Source of the DNA: Flavobacteriales bacterium UBA2426
GTDB taxonomy: Bacteria > Bacteroidota > Bacteroidia > Flavobacteriales_F > PHOS-HE28
Direction of reading: 5' to 3'
DNA: 14,312 bases
Assembly: GCA_002342985.1 (NCBI GenBank)
Contig: DDRC01000014.1
Location: 14,322 to 28,633, forward strand
This document shows, in pieces, positions 1-5,936 of this stretch (its first letter is position 1; each line of letters starts with the position of its first letter). The notes beneath the pieces are model-generated. The model did no database searches, was not told the origin of the DNA, and worked only from the letters and a program-made list of their open reading frames with translations. The translations under genes were made by a program, and so were the position numbers.

Positions 1-696
1 TCCAACAAAACGGCTGCCGAACTCGTGGCGGCCGGCAAGGCGGGCCACGGGGCTGTCATTCTGGCTCATGCGCAGACGGCAGGGCGCGGGCAGCAGGGTC
101 GTGTATGGCGCTCGGTGGCAGGGGTGGACCTCGCGCTCAGCATAATAACCCAACCGGTGGGCCTCAGAGCCGATGCGCAGTTCGGCTTGGCGAAGGTGGC
201 TGCACTGGCCGTGCACGATACGGTAAGGGACCTGGCCGGTGCCGAGCCGAGTATCAAATGGCCGAACGATGTGCTGGTGGAGGGGCGCAAGGCGGCCGGC
301 ATACTGATCGAGAACGAGTTGGCCGGAGACAAGGTGTCCCTGAGCATCATTGGTATCGGCCTCAACGTGAACAGCACCTCCTTTGCGGAGGAGTTGGTGG
401 CCACAAGCCTGGCCTTGGAGGCGGGAGGGGCTCTAGATCGGTGGGTGGTGCTGAGGCATCTCCTGGGCCGCTTCGGGCATTGGTGGGGAAGGTGGGATGA
501 GGACCGTGAGGCTGGATTGGCATCCTATACTGACCGGCTATGGACCCGTGGCCGCTGGACCCGGATGCAGCTCGATGGGGCCATGATCAGCGCAAGGCCG
601 TTGGACGTGGATCACTTAGGGAGGCTCATCGTCGAAATGGAGGATGGGGCGGTTCAGGCCTTCGGTTCGGACAGGCTGCGGTTCGCGCCCCGCTGA
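1..696 (+). CDS. birA: Biotin--[acetyl-CoA-carboxylase] ligase, 5' end cut by the window
   Basis: This enzyme activates biotin with ATP and attaches it to the biotin carboxyl carrier protein in the cytosol. The frame is open from base 1 and its first residues, SNKTAAEL, resemble the conserved S-T/S-N start of the catalytic domain, so the true start lies left of the window. The GTG at 25 is internal. Visible motifs are the biotinyl-AMP loop GRGQQGRVW (visible residues 28-36), KWPNDVL followed by GRKAAGILIEN, and GIGLNVNS. A small C-terminal domain contains GRLIVEMEDGAVQAF. With 231 residues visible and probably few missing, it fits the short class without a DNA-binding HTH, so it is likely an enzyme only and not a bio repressor. 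The missing N-terminus cannot be inspected. It ends with TGA at 694-696, 62 bases before rpmH, which has its own promoter. Confidence 0.95.
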   Translation, partial: SNKTAAELVAAGKAGHGAVILAHAQTAGRGQQGRVWRSVAGVDLALSIITQPVGLRADAQFGLAKVAALAVHDTVRDLAGAEPSIKWPNDVLVEGRKAAGILIENELAGDKVSLSIIGIGLNVNSTSFAEELVATSLALEAGGALDRWVVLRHLLGRFGHWWGRWDEDREAGLASYTDRLWTRGRWTRMQLDGAMISARPLDVDHLGRLIVEMEDGAVQAFGSDRLRFAPR

Positions 697-701
697 GCGG
701 A

Positions 702-732
702 TTTGGCGGAGCAGGGAAAAGGCCTACATTTG
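702..732 (+). promoter_or_regulatory. Bacteroidota-type promoter of rpmH
   Basis: TTTG (702-705) is followed after 19 bases by TACATTTG (725-732). This matches the Bacteroidota housekeeping sigma consensus, a TTTG -33 element and a TAnnTTTG -7 element about 19-21 bases apart. Transcription would start near 737-739, giving a leader of about 20 bases before the ATG at 759. Confidence 0.8.
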
Positions 733-758
733 CCGACCCTTAACGAAACTCGACGGTC

Positions 759-917
759 ATGAAGCGCACGTATCAGCCCAGCAAACGCAAGCGGATCAAC
801 AAGCACGGCTTCCGCGAGCGCATGAGCACCGCTAGCGGTCGCGCCGTGCTGGCCAGCCGTCGCCGCCAAGGCCGCAAGAAGCTCACGGTGAGCGACGAGC
901 GCGTAGGGGCGAAGTAA
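759..917 (+). CDS. rpmH: 50S ribosomal protein L34
   Basis: This is a 52-residue, very basic protein of the large ribosomal subunit. It starts [20 protein letters not shown] and continues RMSTASGR, then [18 protein letters not shown]. These are the diagnostic L34 blocks, and the C-terminal KKLTVS extension is common in Bacteroidota. The start is the only sensible ATG, and the gene ends with TAA at 915-917. It has its own promoter and a terminator-like hairpin just downstream, so it appears monocistronic. No rnpA follows, unlike the classical rpmH-rnpA arrangement. Confidence is very high because the whole protein matches the family. Confidence 0.97.
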   Translation: MKRTYQPSKRKRINKHGFRERMSTASGRAVLASRRRQGRKKLTVSDERVGAK

Positions 918-939
918 GCAACCCGCATCCTGAATCATG

Positions 940-964
940 GAAGGCCGCCTTATGGGCGGCCTTC
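940..964. terminator. Bidirectional terminator-like hairpin between rpmH and the hydrolase gene
   Basis: GAAGGCCGCC (940-949) pairs perfectly with GGCGGCCTTC (955-964) around a 5-base loop, TTATG. Outer ATGG/CCAT pairs can extend the stem across a 2-base bulge. It sits between two convergent genes, 22 bases after the rpmH stop and 22 bases after the hydrolase stop. No long T-run follows on either side, so intrinsic termination is inferred from position and stem strength. Confidence 0.7.
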
Positions 965-986
965 TCCATTCGGTTGCATCAGGGGC

Positions 987-1829
987 CTAGTCGCCCAGCA
1001 ATTCACGCATGGCATCACCCAACTCGGTGGTGAGGAGCACATGGCCGAAGGGGAGCTCATGCTGGCGGATAACCTCGGGGGCATGCCCGCTTAGGCGGGG
1101 GCCGAGTGCGGGCTTGATGATCCGGTCGTGCTTCCCGAAGAAGAGATGGATGGAAAGGCGCAGTCCAGCAGCGCCCTTGGCCACGGCCCCGAGATCGGGC
1201 TCGATGCGGCGATAGCTCAGCCATACATCGTGCACCAGCTGCCGTTTGGCGCGGCTGTCCGTTTGCCCCTTGAGGAACCGGTGCATGCGCTCATTCATCA
1301 GTCGCACGGCCCGGAGAACGTCGATGAGGAGGTGGATGCGGCCCGGGTGGGCAACGAACCGCTTGTAGGCCCATCGGCCCGGCGCGGAGGCCGCCAGGCC
1401 TCGGTACCAAGGCCGGGTCTTCAGGCCGTCGGGCGCTGCAAGGAACGCGATGCAGAACCGCTCCGGCAGTTGCTCCAGCAGGCAGAGCGCAATGCGACCG
1501 CCAAGGCTGTACCCGATTAGGGCTGCCTTCGGCGCTTGCATGGAGTCGAGGAAGGCCCGGAAGAATGATGCCAGCTCCTCCGGTGCGAAGGGCTCGTCCG
1601 CCCGGTGGGGGTACCCGGGGCTTTGCCCGTGGAAATGAAGGTCGAAGGCGTGTATGGTCAGGCGATCGCCCAGCGGACCTTGCAGGATGCGATAGTCCTC
1701 TCCGGTCCGTCCGAAGCCATGGAATGCGACAGCCTGCAGCGGACCATGGCCATAGGTCCGATAGGCCAGCGTTACCCCGTGCGTGAAATAGCGCACCGGG
1801 GCGGCTCCGCTCTGTGGGTGCAGGGTCAT
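987..1829 (-). CDS. Alpha/beta hydrolase family protein
   Basis: This is a 280-residue protein with the alpha/beta-hydrolase layout. HGFGRTGEDY (residues 37-46) forms the oxyanion-hole strand. The nucleophile is Ser108 in GYSLGG, the acid is probably Asp235 in FGKHDRI, and the base is His263 in PFGHVLL. The region around 135-210 is the likely helical cap. The substrate is not evident; these enzymes act as esterases, lipases or C-C hydrolases. I chose the ATG at 1829 because the fold begins soon after. An in-frame TTG at 1925 would add 32 Ala/Pro-rich residues containing LGAC, which loosely resembles a lipobox but has no basic residues before it. The protein is probably cytosolic. It converges on rpmH and shares its hairpin. 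Confidence 0.85.
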   Translation of the reverse strand: MTLHPQSGAAPVRYFTHGVTLAYRTYGHGPLQAVAFHGFGRTGEDYRILQGPLGDRLTIHAFDLHFHGQSPGYPHRADEPFAPEELASFFRAFLDSMQAPKAALIGYSLGGRIALCLLEQLPERFCIAFLAAPDGLKTRPWYRGLAASAPGRWAYKRFVAHPGRIHLLIDVLRAVRLMNERMHRFLKGQTDSRAKRQLVHDVWLSYRRIEPDLGAVAKGAAGLRLSIHLFFGKHDRIIKPALGPRLSGHAPEVIRQHELPFGHVLLTTELGDAMRELLGD

Positions 1830-2115
1830 CGGCGCTGCGAAGTTCGCCCCTCCAGCCCTCAGCGGCACGGGGGGGGCAGCCGATGGCACCCCATCGCAGG
1901 CCCCCAAGAACAGCGGAACCGCCAAGGCTGTGCCCGGGCGGTCCGCCGACCAGAACGCCTCCCGCCGAGGCGGGAGCTTCGCTCACCACAAGGCTATGGC
2001 GCGGGAACGGGCTTTGGAGCAGCACCTAGGACCAGATCGCTGACATCCTATACAGGCCTGCCAGTTCGGAATCCAGCGACCCGGAGGTCACAGGGGAGCC
2101 TTGGGTCCCTTGGGT
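1830..2115. other. 286-base intergenic region with a GC-rich inverted repeat
   Basis: This is the longest gap between genes here. It lies upstream of the hydrolase and downstream of the exonuclease, both on the minus strand. I see no convincing gene. It holds an inverted repeat at 1959-1976 (described separately). A weak minus-strand -7-like box, TAGCCTTG, lies at 1989-1996. If that box were the hydrolase promoter, the inverted repeat would fall in a roughly 150-base leader. A run of seven G at 1870-1876 is also present. Confidence 0.5.
1959..1976. repeat. Intergenic inverted repeat (hairpin)
   Basis: CTCCCGC (1959-1965) and GCGGGAG (1970-1976) are perfect inverted arms around a 4-base loop, CGAG. 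No T-run follows on either strand. It could be a leader structure for the hydrolase mRNA, a terminator for the exonuclease, or one copy of a dispersed palindromic element. The single window cannot decide. Confidence 0.55.
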
Positions 2116-2676
2116 TCAGGCCCGCACCGCTCGATGCAGCGGAACTACAGCATCCGTGACCGCTTGGTGCCCGTAGGCATCGATGTACCGCCCCAGAAGC
2201 TGAGCGGTAGCCTCCGCATCGGCCATGGCCCTGTGTGCCTTGGGGAAGTGGATGCCGAAATACCGGCACAGGCTGCCTAGGTTATAGTGCTCCAGATGCG
2301 GCACCAAGCGGCGCCCCAGCCTTTCGGTGCAAAGGGTGGAGCGCTCGAAGACCAAGCCGGTGCGCGCGAACTCATGCGCAAGGGCCGTCATGTCGAAGCG
2401 CACGTTATGGGCCACCACGATGCGGTCCTGTGTGAGGGTTTCGATGGAGCGCACCACTTCATGGAAGGCCGGTGCACCGCGCAGCAACCGGTCATCGATG
2501 CCGGTGAGCTTACGGGTGAACCAAGGGACTCGCTGACGCGGCTGGATGAGACTTGACCATCGCAGGCGCTCCTGAGCGCCATCCATGGCCACGATCGCGA
2601 CCTCCATGACACGTCCCTCGGAGGGATTTCCCTCGGTGGTCTCCACATCCAGCACCGCGAACCGTAGCCCTAGCAT
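2116..2676 (-). CDS. DEDDh-family 3'-5' exonuclease (DnaQ/epsilon-like)
   Basis: This 186-residue protein carries every catalytic element of the DEDDh exonucleases. Motif Exo I is FAVLDVETT (Asp10, Glu12), Exo II is AHNVRFD (Asp95), and Exo III is HRAMAD (His148, Asp153). The ITGI-like helix appears as TRKLTGIDDRLL. It would remove nucleotides from 3' ends of DNA or RNA with two metal ions. Its length equals a bare exonuclease domain with no polymerase or GIY-YIG fusion, so it may be a proofreading subunit or a stand-alone nuclease. The start was placed at 2676 because Exo I then lies ten residues in, as in the family, and GAGGG stands just upstream. An ATG at 2745 would add 23 Pro/Ser-rich residues. 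It is divergent from the acyltransferase gene. Confidence 0.92.
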   Translation of the reverse strand: MLGLRFAVLDVETTEGNPSEGRVMEVAIVAMDGAQERLRWSSLIQPRQRVPWFTRKLTGIDDRLLRGAPAFHEVVRSIETLTQDRIVVAHNVRFDMTALAHEFARTGLVFERSTLCTERLGRRLVPHLEHYNLGSLCRYFGIHFPKAHRAMADAEATAQLLGRYIDAYGHQAVTDAVVPLHRAVRA

Positions 2677-2756
2677 GGCGCCCTCATACGCCGGTGGGGC
2701 CGGAGGGGTTGCTCGCGGGGAACTCGGGATGGGGATGCGCAGCATGACCAGCGTTC

Positions 2757-2788
2757 CAAAGATGCTGCTGCGCATGCAAGCGGCCAAA
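2757..2788 (-). promoter_or_regulatory. Probable promoter of the exonuclease gene
   Basis: Read on the minus strand, TTTG (2788-2785) is followed after 20 bases by CATCTTTG (2764-2757), one base from the TAnnTTTG consensus. Transcription would begin near 2750, leaving a leader of about 75 bases before the ATG at 2676, or almost none if the ATG at 2745 were used. Confidence 0.55.
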
Positions 2789-2810
2789 TCCGGCATCCGA
2801 TGCCAGCGCC

Positions 2811-2818
2811 CATCTTTG
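2811..2818 (+). promoter_or_regulatory. Possible -7 element of the acyltransferase gene
   Basis: CATCTTTG is one base from TAnnTTTG and ends five bases before the chosen ATG at 2824. No TTTG is seen at the -33 distance. If used, transcription would start at or beside the start codon. Confidence 0.35.
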
Positions 2819-2823
2819 CCATC

Positions 2824-3372
2824 ATGCGCTTCCTCTACGAACTCGTCTTCCAACGGGTGCTGGGTTGGCGAATCCAGGATGAGCGGCCGCCCGGAGTGGA
2901 TCGGTACATCATCGTGGTGGCCCCGCATACCAGCAACTGGGACTTCCTCGTCGGCCTCGCCGTGCGCAGCATCGCCCGCTTGCAGGATGTGAAGTACCTG
3001 GCGAAGGATTCCCTCTTCGGACCCCTTACGGGATGGTTCTTCAAGGCTTTGGGCGGCTACCCTGTTGACCGCAGCAAGCACAACAACATGGTAGACGCCG
3101 TGGTGGCCATGTTCCAGCGCGGCGAGATCAAGAAGATCGCCATCACGCCGGAGGGCACCCGTTCCTATCAGCCGAATTGGAAGACCGGCTTCCACCGGAT
3201 CGCCACGAGGGCCGGGGTGCCCATCCTGCTGGCTACGTTCGACTACCCCAACAGGCTTTGCATCATCACGGCGCCGTTCCCGCTGACGCAGGACCCCGAG
3301 GCCGATATCGCGCGGATGAAGGACTGGTTCAGGCCGCACAAGGGCAAGCATCCCGACCTTGGCATCCGCTGA
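2824..3372 (+). CDS. PlsC-like lysophospholipid (1-acyl-glycerol-3-phosphate) acyltransferase
   Basis: This 182-residue enzyme transfers an acyl chain to a lysophospholipid-type acceptor at the membrane. The catalytic HX4D motif is HTSNWD (His35-Asp40). The acceptor phosphate-binding motif is EGTRS (from Glu110), preceded by the block GYPVDRSKHNNMV. The short N-terminal segment MRFLYELVFQRVLGWRI is amphipathic/hydrophobic and typical of compact bacterial members. The ATG at 2824 fits homologues I know better than the ATG at 2800, which would add eight residues. It may make phosphatidic acid or acylate another lipid such as an aminolipid; the sequence does not tell. The next gene begins 28 bases after its stop on the same strand, so they are probably co-transcribed. 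Confidence 0.9.
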   Translation: MRFLYELVFQRVLGWRIQDERPPGVDRYIIVVAPHTSNWDFLVGLAVRSIARLQDVKYLAKDSLFGPLTGWFFKALGGYPVDRSKHNNMVDAVVAMFQRGEIKKIAITPEGTRSYQPNWKTGFHRIATRAGVPILLATFDYPNRLCIITAPFPLTQDPEADIARMKDWFRPHKGKHPDLGIR

Positions 3373-3400
3373 TGGCATCACTATTGCATCCACGGGGCGT

Positions 3401-3928
3401 ATGAACCGTTTCCCCGGCCTGGCATTCATGGCCCTGCTTCCGCTGATCACCAGCGCACAGGAGCGATTCCCCGCCATCAAGGGCGAGCTCGCGGACGGCC
3501 GCACAGTGGAGCTTCCTGGCCATTCGGCCGCGGATTTCGTCCTTATCGCCGTGGCTGCCGGCCAGCGGGCTCAGCCGGCATTGGAGGGATGGTACGAGCC
3601 GGCCTATTTGCGGTTCGTGGCGAAACATGGCCTGTTTGCCGGTGCATATTCCGCAGAGGTCTATTTCGTGCCGTTGTTCACTGGCGCCAACAAAGCGGCC
3701 TATGAGCCAAGCCTTAAGCGCTTCCGGAAGAGCGCGGCCCCCGAGGTGGCCGACCGCGTGGTGTTCGTGAAGTCGGATACGGACGAGTTCCAACGGGCCT
3801 TGGGCCTGAAGGACAGGGGCCGGCCCTACTTCTTCGTGGTCGACAAAGAGGGGCGGATCCTGCACCGTACGGAAGGGGAGTTCTCAGACGACAAGCTGGA
3901 GGCCATCGAGGAAGTGCTGCTGCGATGA
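3401..3928 (+). CDS. Secreted thioredoxin-fold-like protein lacking CXXC
   Basis: This is a 175-residue protein with a signal peptide, MNRFPGLAFMALLPLITSAQ, probably cut near residue 19-20. The rest follows a thioredoxin-like order: a strand DFVLIAVAA (45-53) where the active site would follow, a strand AEVYFVPLF (85-93), the strand RVVFVKSD, then RPYFFVVDKEGRILHRTEG (141-159) as the cis-Pro strand hairpin, and a closing helix. The CXXC site is absent; GQRAQ stands in its place and the mature protein has no cysteine. A redox role is therefore unlikely, and it may be a binding or assembly factor resembling the ATP10-type thioredoxin-like proteins. That assignment is inference from pattern. The ATG at 3401 starts the signal peptide; an upstream TTG at 3359 would spoil it. 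Confidence 0.65.
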   Translation: MNRFPGLAFMALLPLITSAQERFPAIKGELADGRTVELPGHSAADFVLIAVAAGQRAQPALEGWYEPAYLRFVAKHGLFAGAYSAEVYFVPLFTGANKAAYEPSLKRFRKSAAPEVADRVVFVKSDTDEFQRALGLKDRGRPYFFVVDKEGRILHRTEGEFSDDKLEAIEEVLLR

Positions 3929-3947
3929 GGCGGCGACTGCTCCCATC

Positions 3948-3955
3948 TACATTTG
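3948..3955 (+). promoter_or_regulatory. -7 element upstream of the cyclophilin gene
   Basis: TACATTTG matches TAnnTTTG exactly and is identical to the rpmH box. It lies 20 bases after the stop of the preceding gene and 18 bases before the ATG at 3974. The -33 region (around 3925) has no TTTG. A leader of roughly 12 bases is predicted. Confidence 0.6.
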
Positions 3956-3973
3956 CCCACCATCAAACCAATC

Positions 3974-4636
3974 ATGAACATGCCGATCACACTTTGCTCC
4001 TCCGCCATGCTGGCCCTCTCCCTGGTGGCTTGCGGCTCCGCCGGTGAGGGAACCGGTGCGGCCGACCAAACACCCAAGAAAACCGTGGAGACGAAGACCG
4101 ACGGGCTATATGCCAGCATCAAGACCACCAAGGGCACCATCGTCATCAAGCTTGAGCACGAGAAGGCGCCGATGACCGTGGCCAACTTCGTGGCACTGGC
4201 CGAAGGCAAGATGAAGAATACCGCGAAGCCCGAGGGCACGCCCTATTTCGACGGGCTCAAGTTCCACCGGGTGATCGCCGACTTCATGATCCAAGGCGGC
4301 GACCCCACGGGCACCGGCAGCGGCGGACCCGGCTATGCGTTCGCGGATGAGATCCATCCCGACCTGAAGCACAACCGCGCCGGTACGCTGAGCATGGCCA
4401 ATGCGGGGCCTGCCACGAATGGCAGCCAGTTCTTCATCACGCACAAGGATACGCCCTGGCTCGATGGCCGTCATGCCGTGTTCGGTTACGTCACAAGCGG
4501 TCAGGAGGTGGTCAATGCCATCCAGAAGGACGATGTGATGGAGACCGTGCGGATCGAGCGGGTAGGCAAGGCGGCCAAGGCCTGGGATGCCGTGGCCGTG
4601 CTCAATGCCAATCAGTCGAAGTTCCGGCAGCGCTAG
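3974..4636 (+). CDS. Cyclophilin-type peptidyl-prolyl cis-trans isomerase, lipoprotein
   Basis: This 220-residue lipoprotein catalyses cis-trans isomerisation of X-Pro bonds in the periplasm or on the outer membrane. The N-terminus has a lipobox, LVAC, with Cys20 as the lipid attachment site, then a Gly/Ala/Thr linker to about residue 45. The cyclophilin core carries KFHRVIADFMIQGGDPTGTG (Arg99, Phe104, Met105, Gln107), NGSQFFIT (Phe154) and WLDGRH (Trp162, His167), which correspond to the CypA active-site residues. The fold is complete, with an extra Lys-rich insertion near residues 78-90 as in other bacterial members. The ATG at 3974 begins the signal peptide; a second Met two codons later is a possible alternative start. 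The gene has its own -7 box. Its stop codon overlaps that of the convergent helicase gene by four bases. Confidence 0.95.
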   Translation: MNMPITLCSSAMLALSLVACGSAGEGTGAADQTPKKTVETKTDGLYASIKTTKGTIVIKLEHEKAPMTVANFVALAEGKMKNTAKPEGTPYFDGLKFHRVIADFMIQGGDPTGTGSGGPGYAFADEIHPDLKHNRAGTLSMANAGPATNGSQFFITHKDTPWLDGRHAVFGYVTSGQEVVNAIQKDDVMETVRIERVGKAAKAWDAVAVLNANQSKFRQR

Positions 4637-5865
4637 CGCCGCCCATGCCCCTTTGATGAGCGGCCACCGCCCCGGCGGTGGCCGTTCCCTTTTTCGCGCT
4701 TCCCGCCAAGGGGGTCGTATGCCGGGCCGGGTCCGAGCCCTTCCGGCAGGGGCATCTTGCGCACCTCATAGCCGATGAGGGCTTCGATGCGGCCGAACTC
4801 GCGCATCTCCTTCTCGTTGACGAAGGTGATGGCCGTTCCCTTGCGCGCGGCCCGGGCGGTGCGTCCCACGCGGTGCACATAATCCTCGGGGTCGCGCGGC
4901 ACATCGTAGTTGATCACCAGGTCGATGTCGTCGATGTCGATGCCCCGGCTCACCACATCGGTGGCCACGAGGATCCGAAGCTTGCGGTTGCGGAAGTCCA
5001 GCATCACCTCCTCACGCTCCGACTGGTCCAGGTCGCTGTGCATCGCCCGGGCATTGAAGCCGCGCTTCTGCAGGTGGCGGTTAAGGTTCTTCACCTCCAC
5101 CTTCCGCCCGGCGAAGATCACGATGCTCGTGGCGGGGTTGGTGTTCAGGATATGCTCCAGCACCCCGGCTTTCTTCATGTCAAACACCACGTAGGCCTGC
5201 TGGTCCACGCCTTCGGCAGGCTTGCTCAAGGCGATGGTGATCTCCACAGGATCGTGCAGGATTCGCTTCGAGAGCTCCCGGATGGCCGGGGGCATGGTGG
5301 CGCTGAACATCAGGGTCTGCCGGTCGGCCGGCAGGAACTTGATGATGCGGTTGATGTCGTCGATGAAGCCCATGTCCATCATCCGGTCGGCCTCATCGAG
5401 CACGAGGAACTCCAGCCCCTTCACTGGCACATAGCCCAGGTTGAGGTGGCTGAGTAGCTTCCCCGGTGTGGCGACCACCACCTCAGCGCCTCCTGTCAGG
5501 GCCTGTTTCTGCTGGTCGAAGGTGGAGCCATCGCTTCCGCCATAGAGCGGTATGGACGTGATGGGCGTGTAGTAGGCGATGGCCTGCAGCTGCTGGTCGA
5601 TCTGCAAGGCCAGTTCCCTGGTGGGCACCACCACCAACGCGCGGATGCTGCCTTCCACCTTGGGTCTGTACCCGGTGATGACATCGATGAGGGGGAGGAG
5701 GAAAGCGGCGGTCTTCCCGGTCCCTGTCTGGGCGCAGGCGATCAGGTCGCGGTGGTCGAGCACTGCGGGGATGGCCTGCTGCTGGATGGGTGTCGGAACC
5801 TTGATGTTCATGGCATCGAGGCCCTGAAGGAGGTCGTCGCTGATGCCGAGCGAATGGAAATCCAT
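4633..5865 (-). CDS. DEAD-box ATP-dependent RNA helicase, RhlE-like
   Basis: This 410-residue helicase unwinds or remodels structured RNA. All motifs are present: a Q-motif region FHSLGI...PTPIQQQAIP (3-33), I AQTGTGKT (45-52), Ia PTRELALQ, Ib TPGKLL, II DEAD (157-160), III SAT (188-190), IV IVIFAGRK, V ATDVVSRGIDI (301-311) and VI HRVGRTARAARKG (331-343). A short basic C-terminal tail rich in Gly, Arg, Lys and His (from about 386) probably binds RNA non-specifically. The compact form with a short tail resembles RhlE of Bacteroidota more than DeaD/CsdA or DbpA. It lies 71 bases downstream of the kinase gene on the same strand, with a possible promoter in the gap. Its 3' end encodes the neighbouring gene's terminator hairpin. 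Confidence 0.95.
   Translation of the reverse strand: MDFHSLGISDDLLQGLDAMNIKVPTPIQQQAIPAVLDHRDLIACAQTGTGKTAAFLLPLIDVITGYRPKVEGSIRALVVVPTRELALQIDQQLQAIAYYTPITSIPLYGGSDGSTFDQQKQALTGGAEVVVATPGKLLSHLNLGYVPVKGLEFLVLDEADRMMDMGFIDDINRIIKFLPADRQTLMFSATMPPAIRELSKRILHDPVEITIALSKPAEGVDQQAYVVFDMKKAGVLEHILNTNPATSIVIFAGRKVEVKNLNRHLQKRGFNARAMHSDLDQSEREEVMLDFRNRKLRILVATDVVSRGIDIDDIDLVINYDVPRDPEDYVHRVGRTARAARKGTAITFVNEKEMREFGRIEALIGYEVRKMPLPEGLGPGPAYDPLGGKREKGNGHRRGGGRSSKGHGRR
4661..4694 (+). terminator. Intrinsic terminator of the cyclophilin gene, inside the helicase coding end
   Basis: CGGCCACCGCC (4661-4671) and GGCGGTGGCCG (4674-4684) form a stem of ten or so pairs with a tight loop. A run of five T follows at 4690-4694, giving a standard intrinsic terminator for plus-strand transcription 25 bases after the cyclophilin stop. 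On the other strand the same bases encode helicase residues about 394-402, in the Arg/Gly tail. Confidence 0.8.
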
Positions 5866-5908
5866 GCGGAGTGGGGGCGATGACGGGTAGCCCGCCGGTG
5901 CTGGGCGG

Positions 5909-5916
5909 CGAAGATA
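5909..5916 (-). promoter_or_regulatory. Possible -7 element of the helicase gene
   Basis: On the minus strand this reads TATCTTCG, one base from TAnnTTTG, 43 bases before the helicase ATG and after the kinase stop. No clear -33 TTTG is present, so it is tentative. The gene may instead be read through from the kinase. Confidence 0.4.
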
Positions 5917-5936
5917 GCCGGATCGGGCAGGGGCGC

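Noticed and set aside
1128..2159. Several plus-strand and minus-strand frames over the hydrolase and the gap after it
   Set aside because: The catalytic triad and fold are only in the minus frame ending at 987. The others have no recognisable motif.
2677..3504. Extension of the exonuclease frame upstream to 3504 on the minus strand (462 codons in all)
   Set aside because: The extra part runs antisense through the acyltransferase gene and has no family-like content. The exonuclease domain begins at 2676, so the open frame is a high-GC artefact.
4678..5457. Plus-strand frame of 259 codons rich in His and Val
   Set aside because: Antisense to the helicase, whose complete motif set leaves no doubt about the coding strand.
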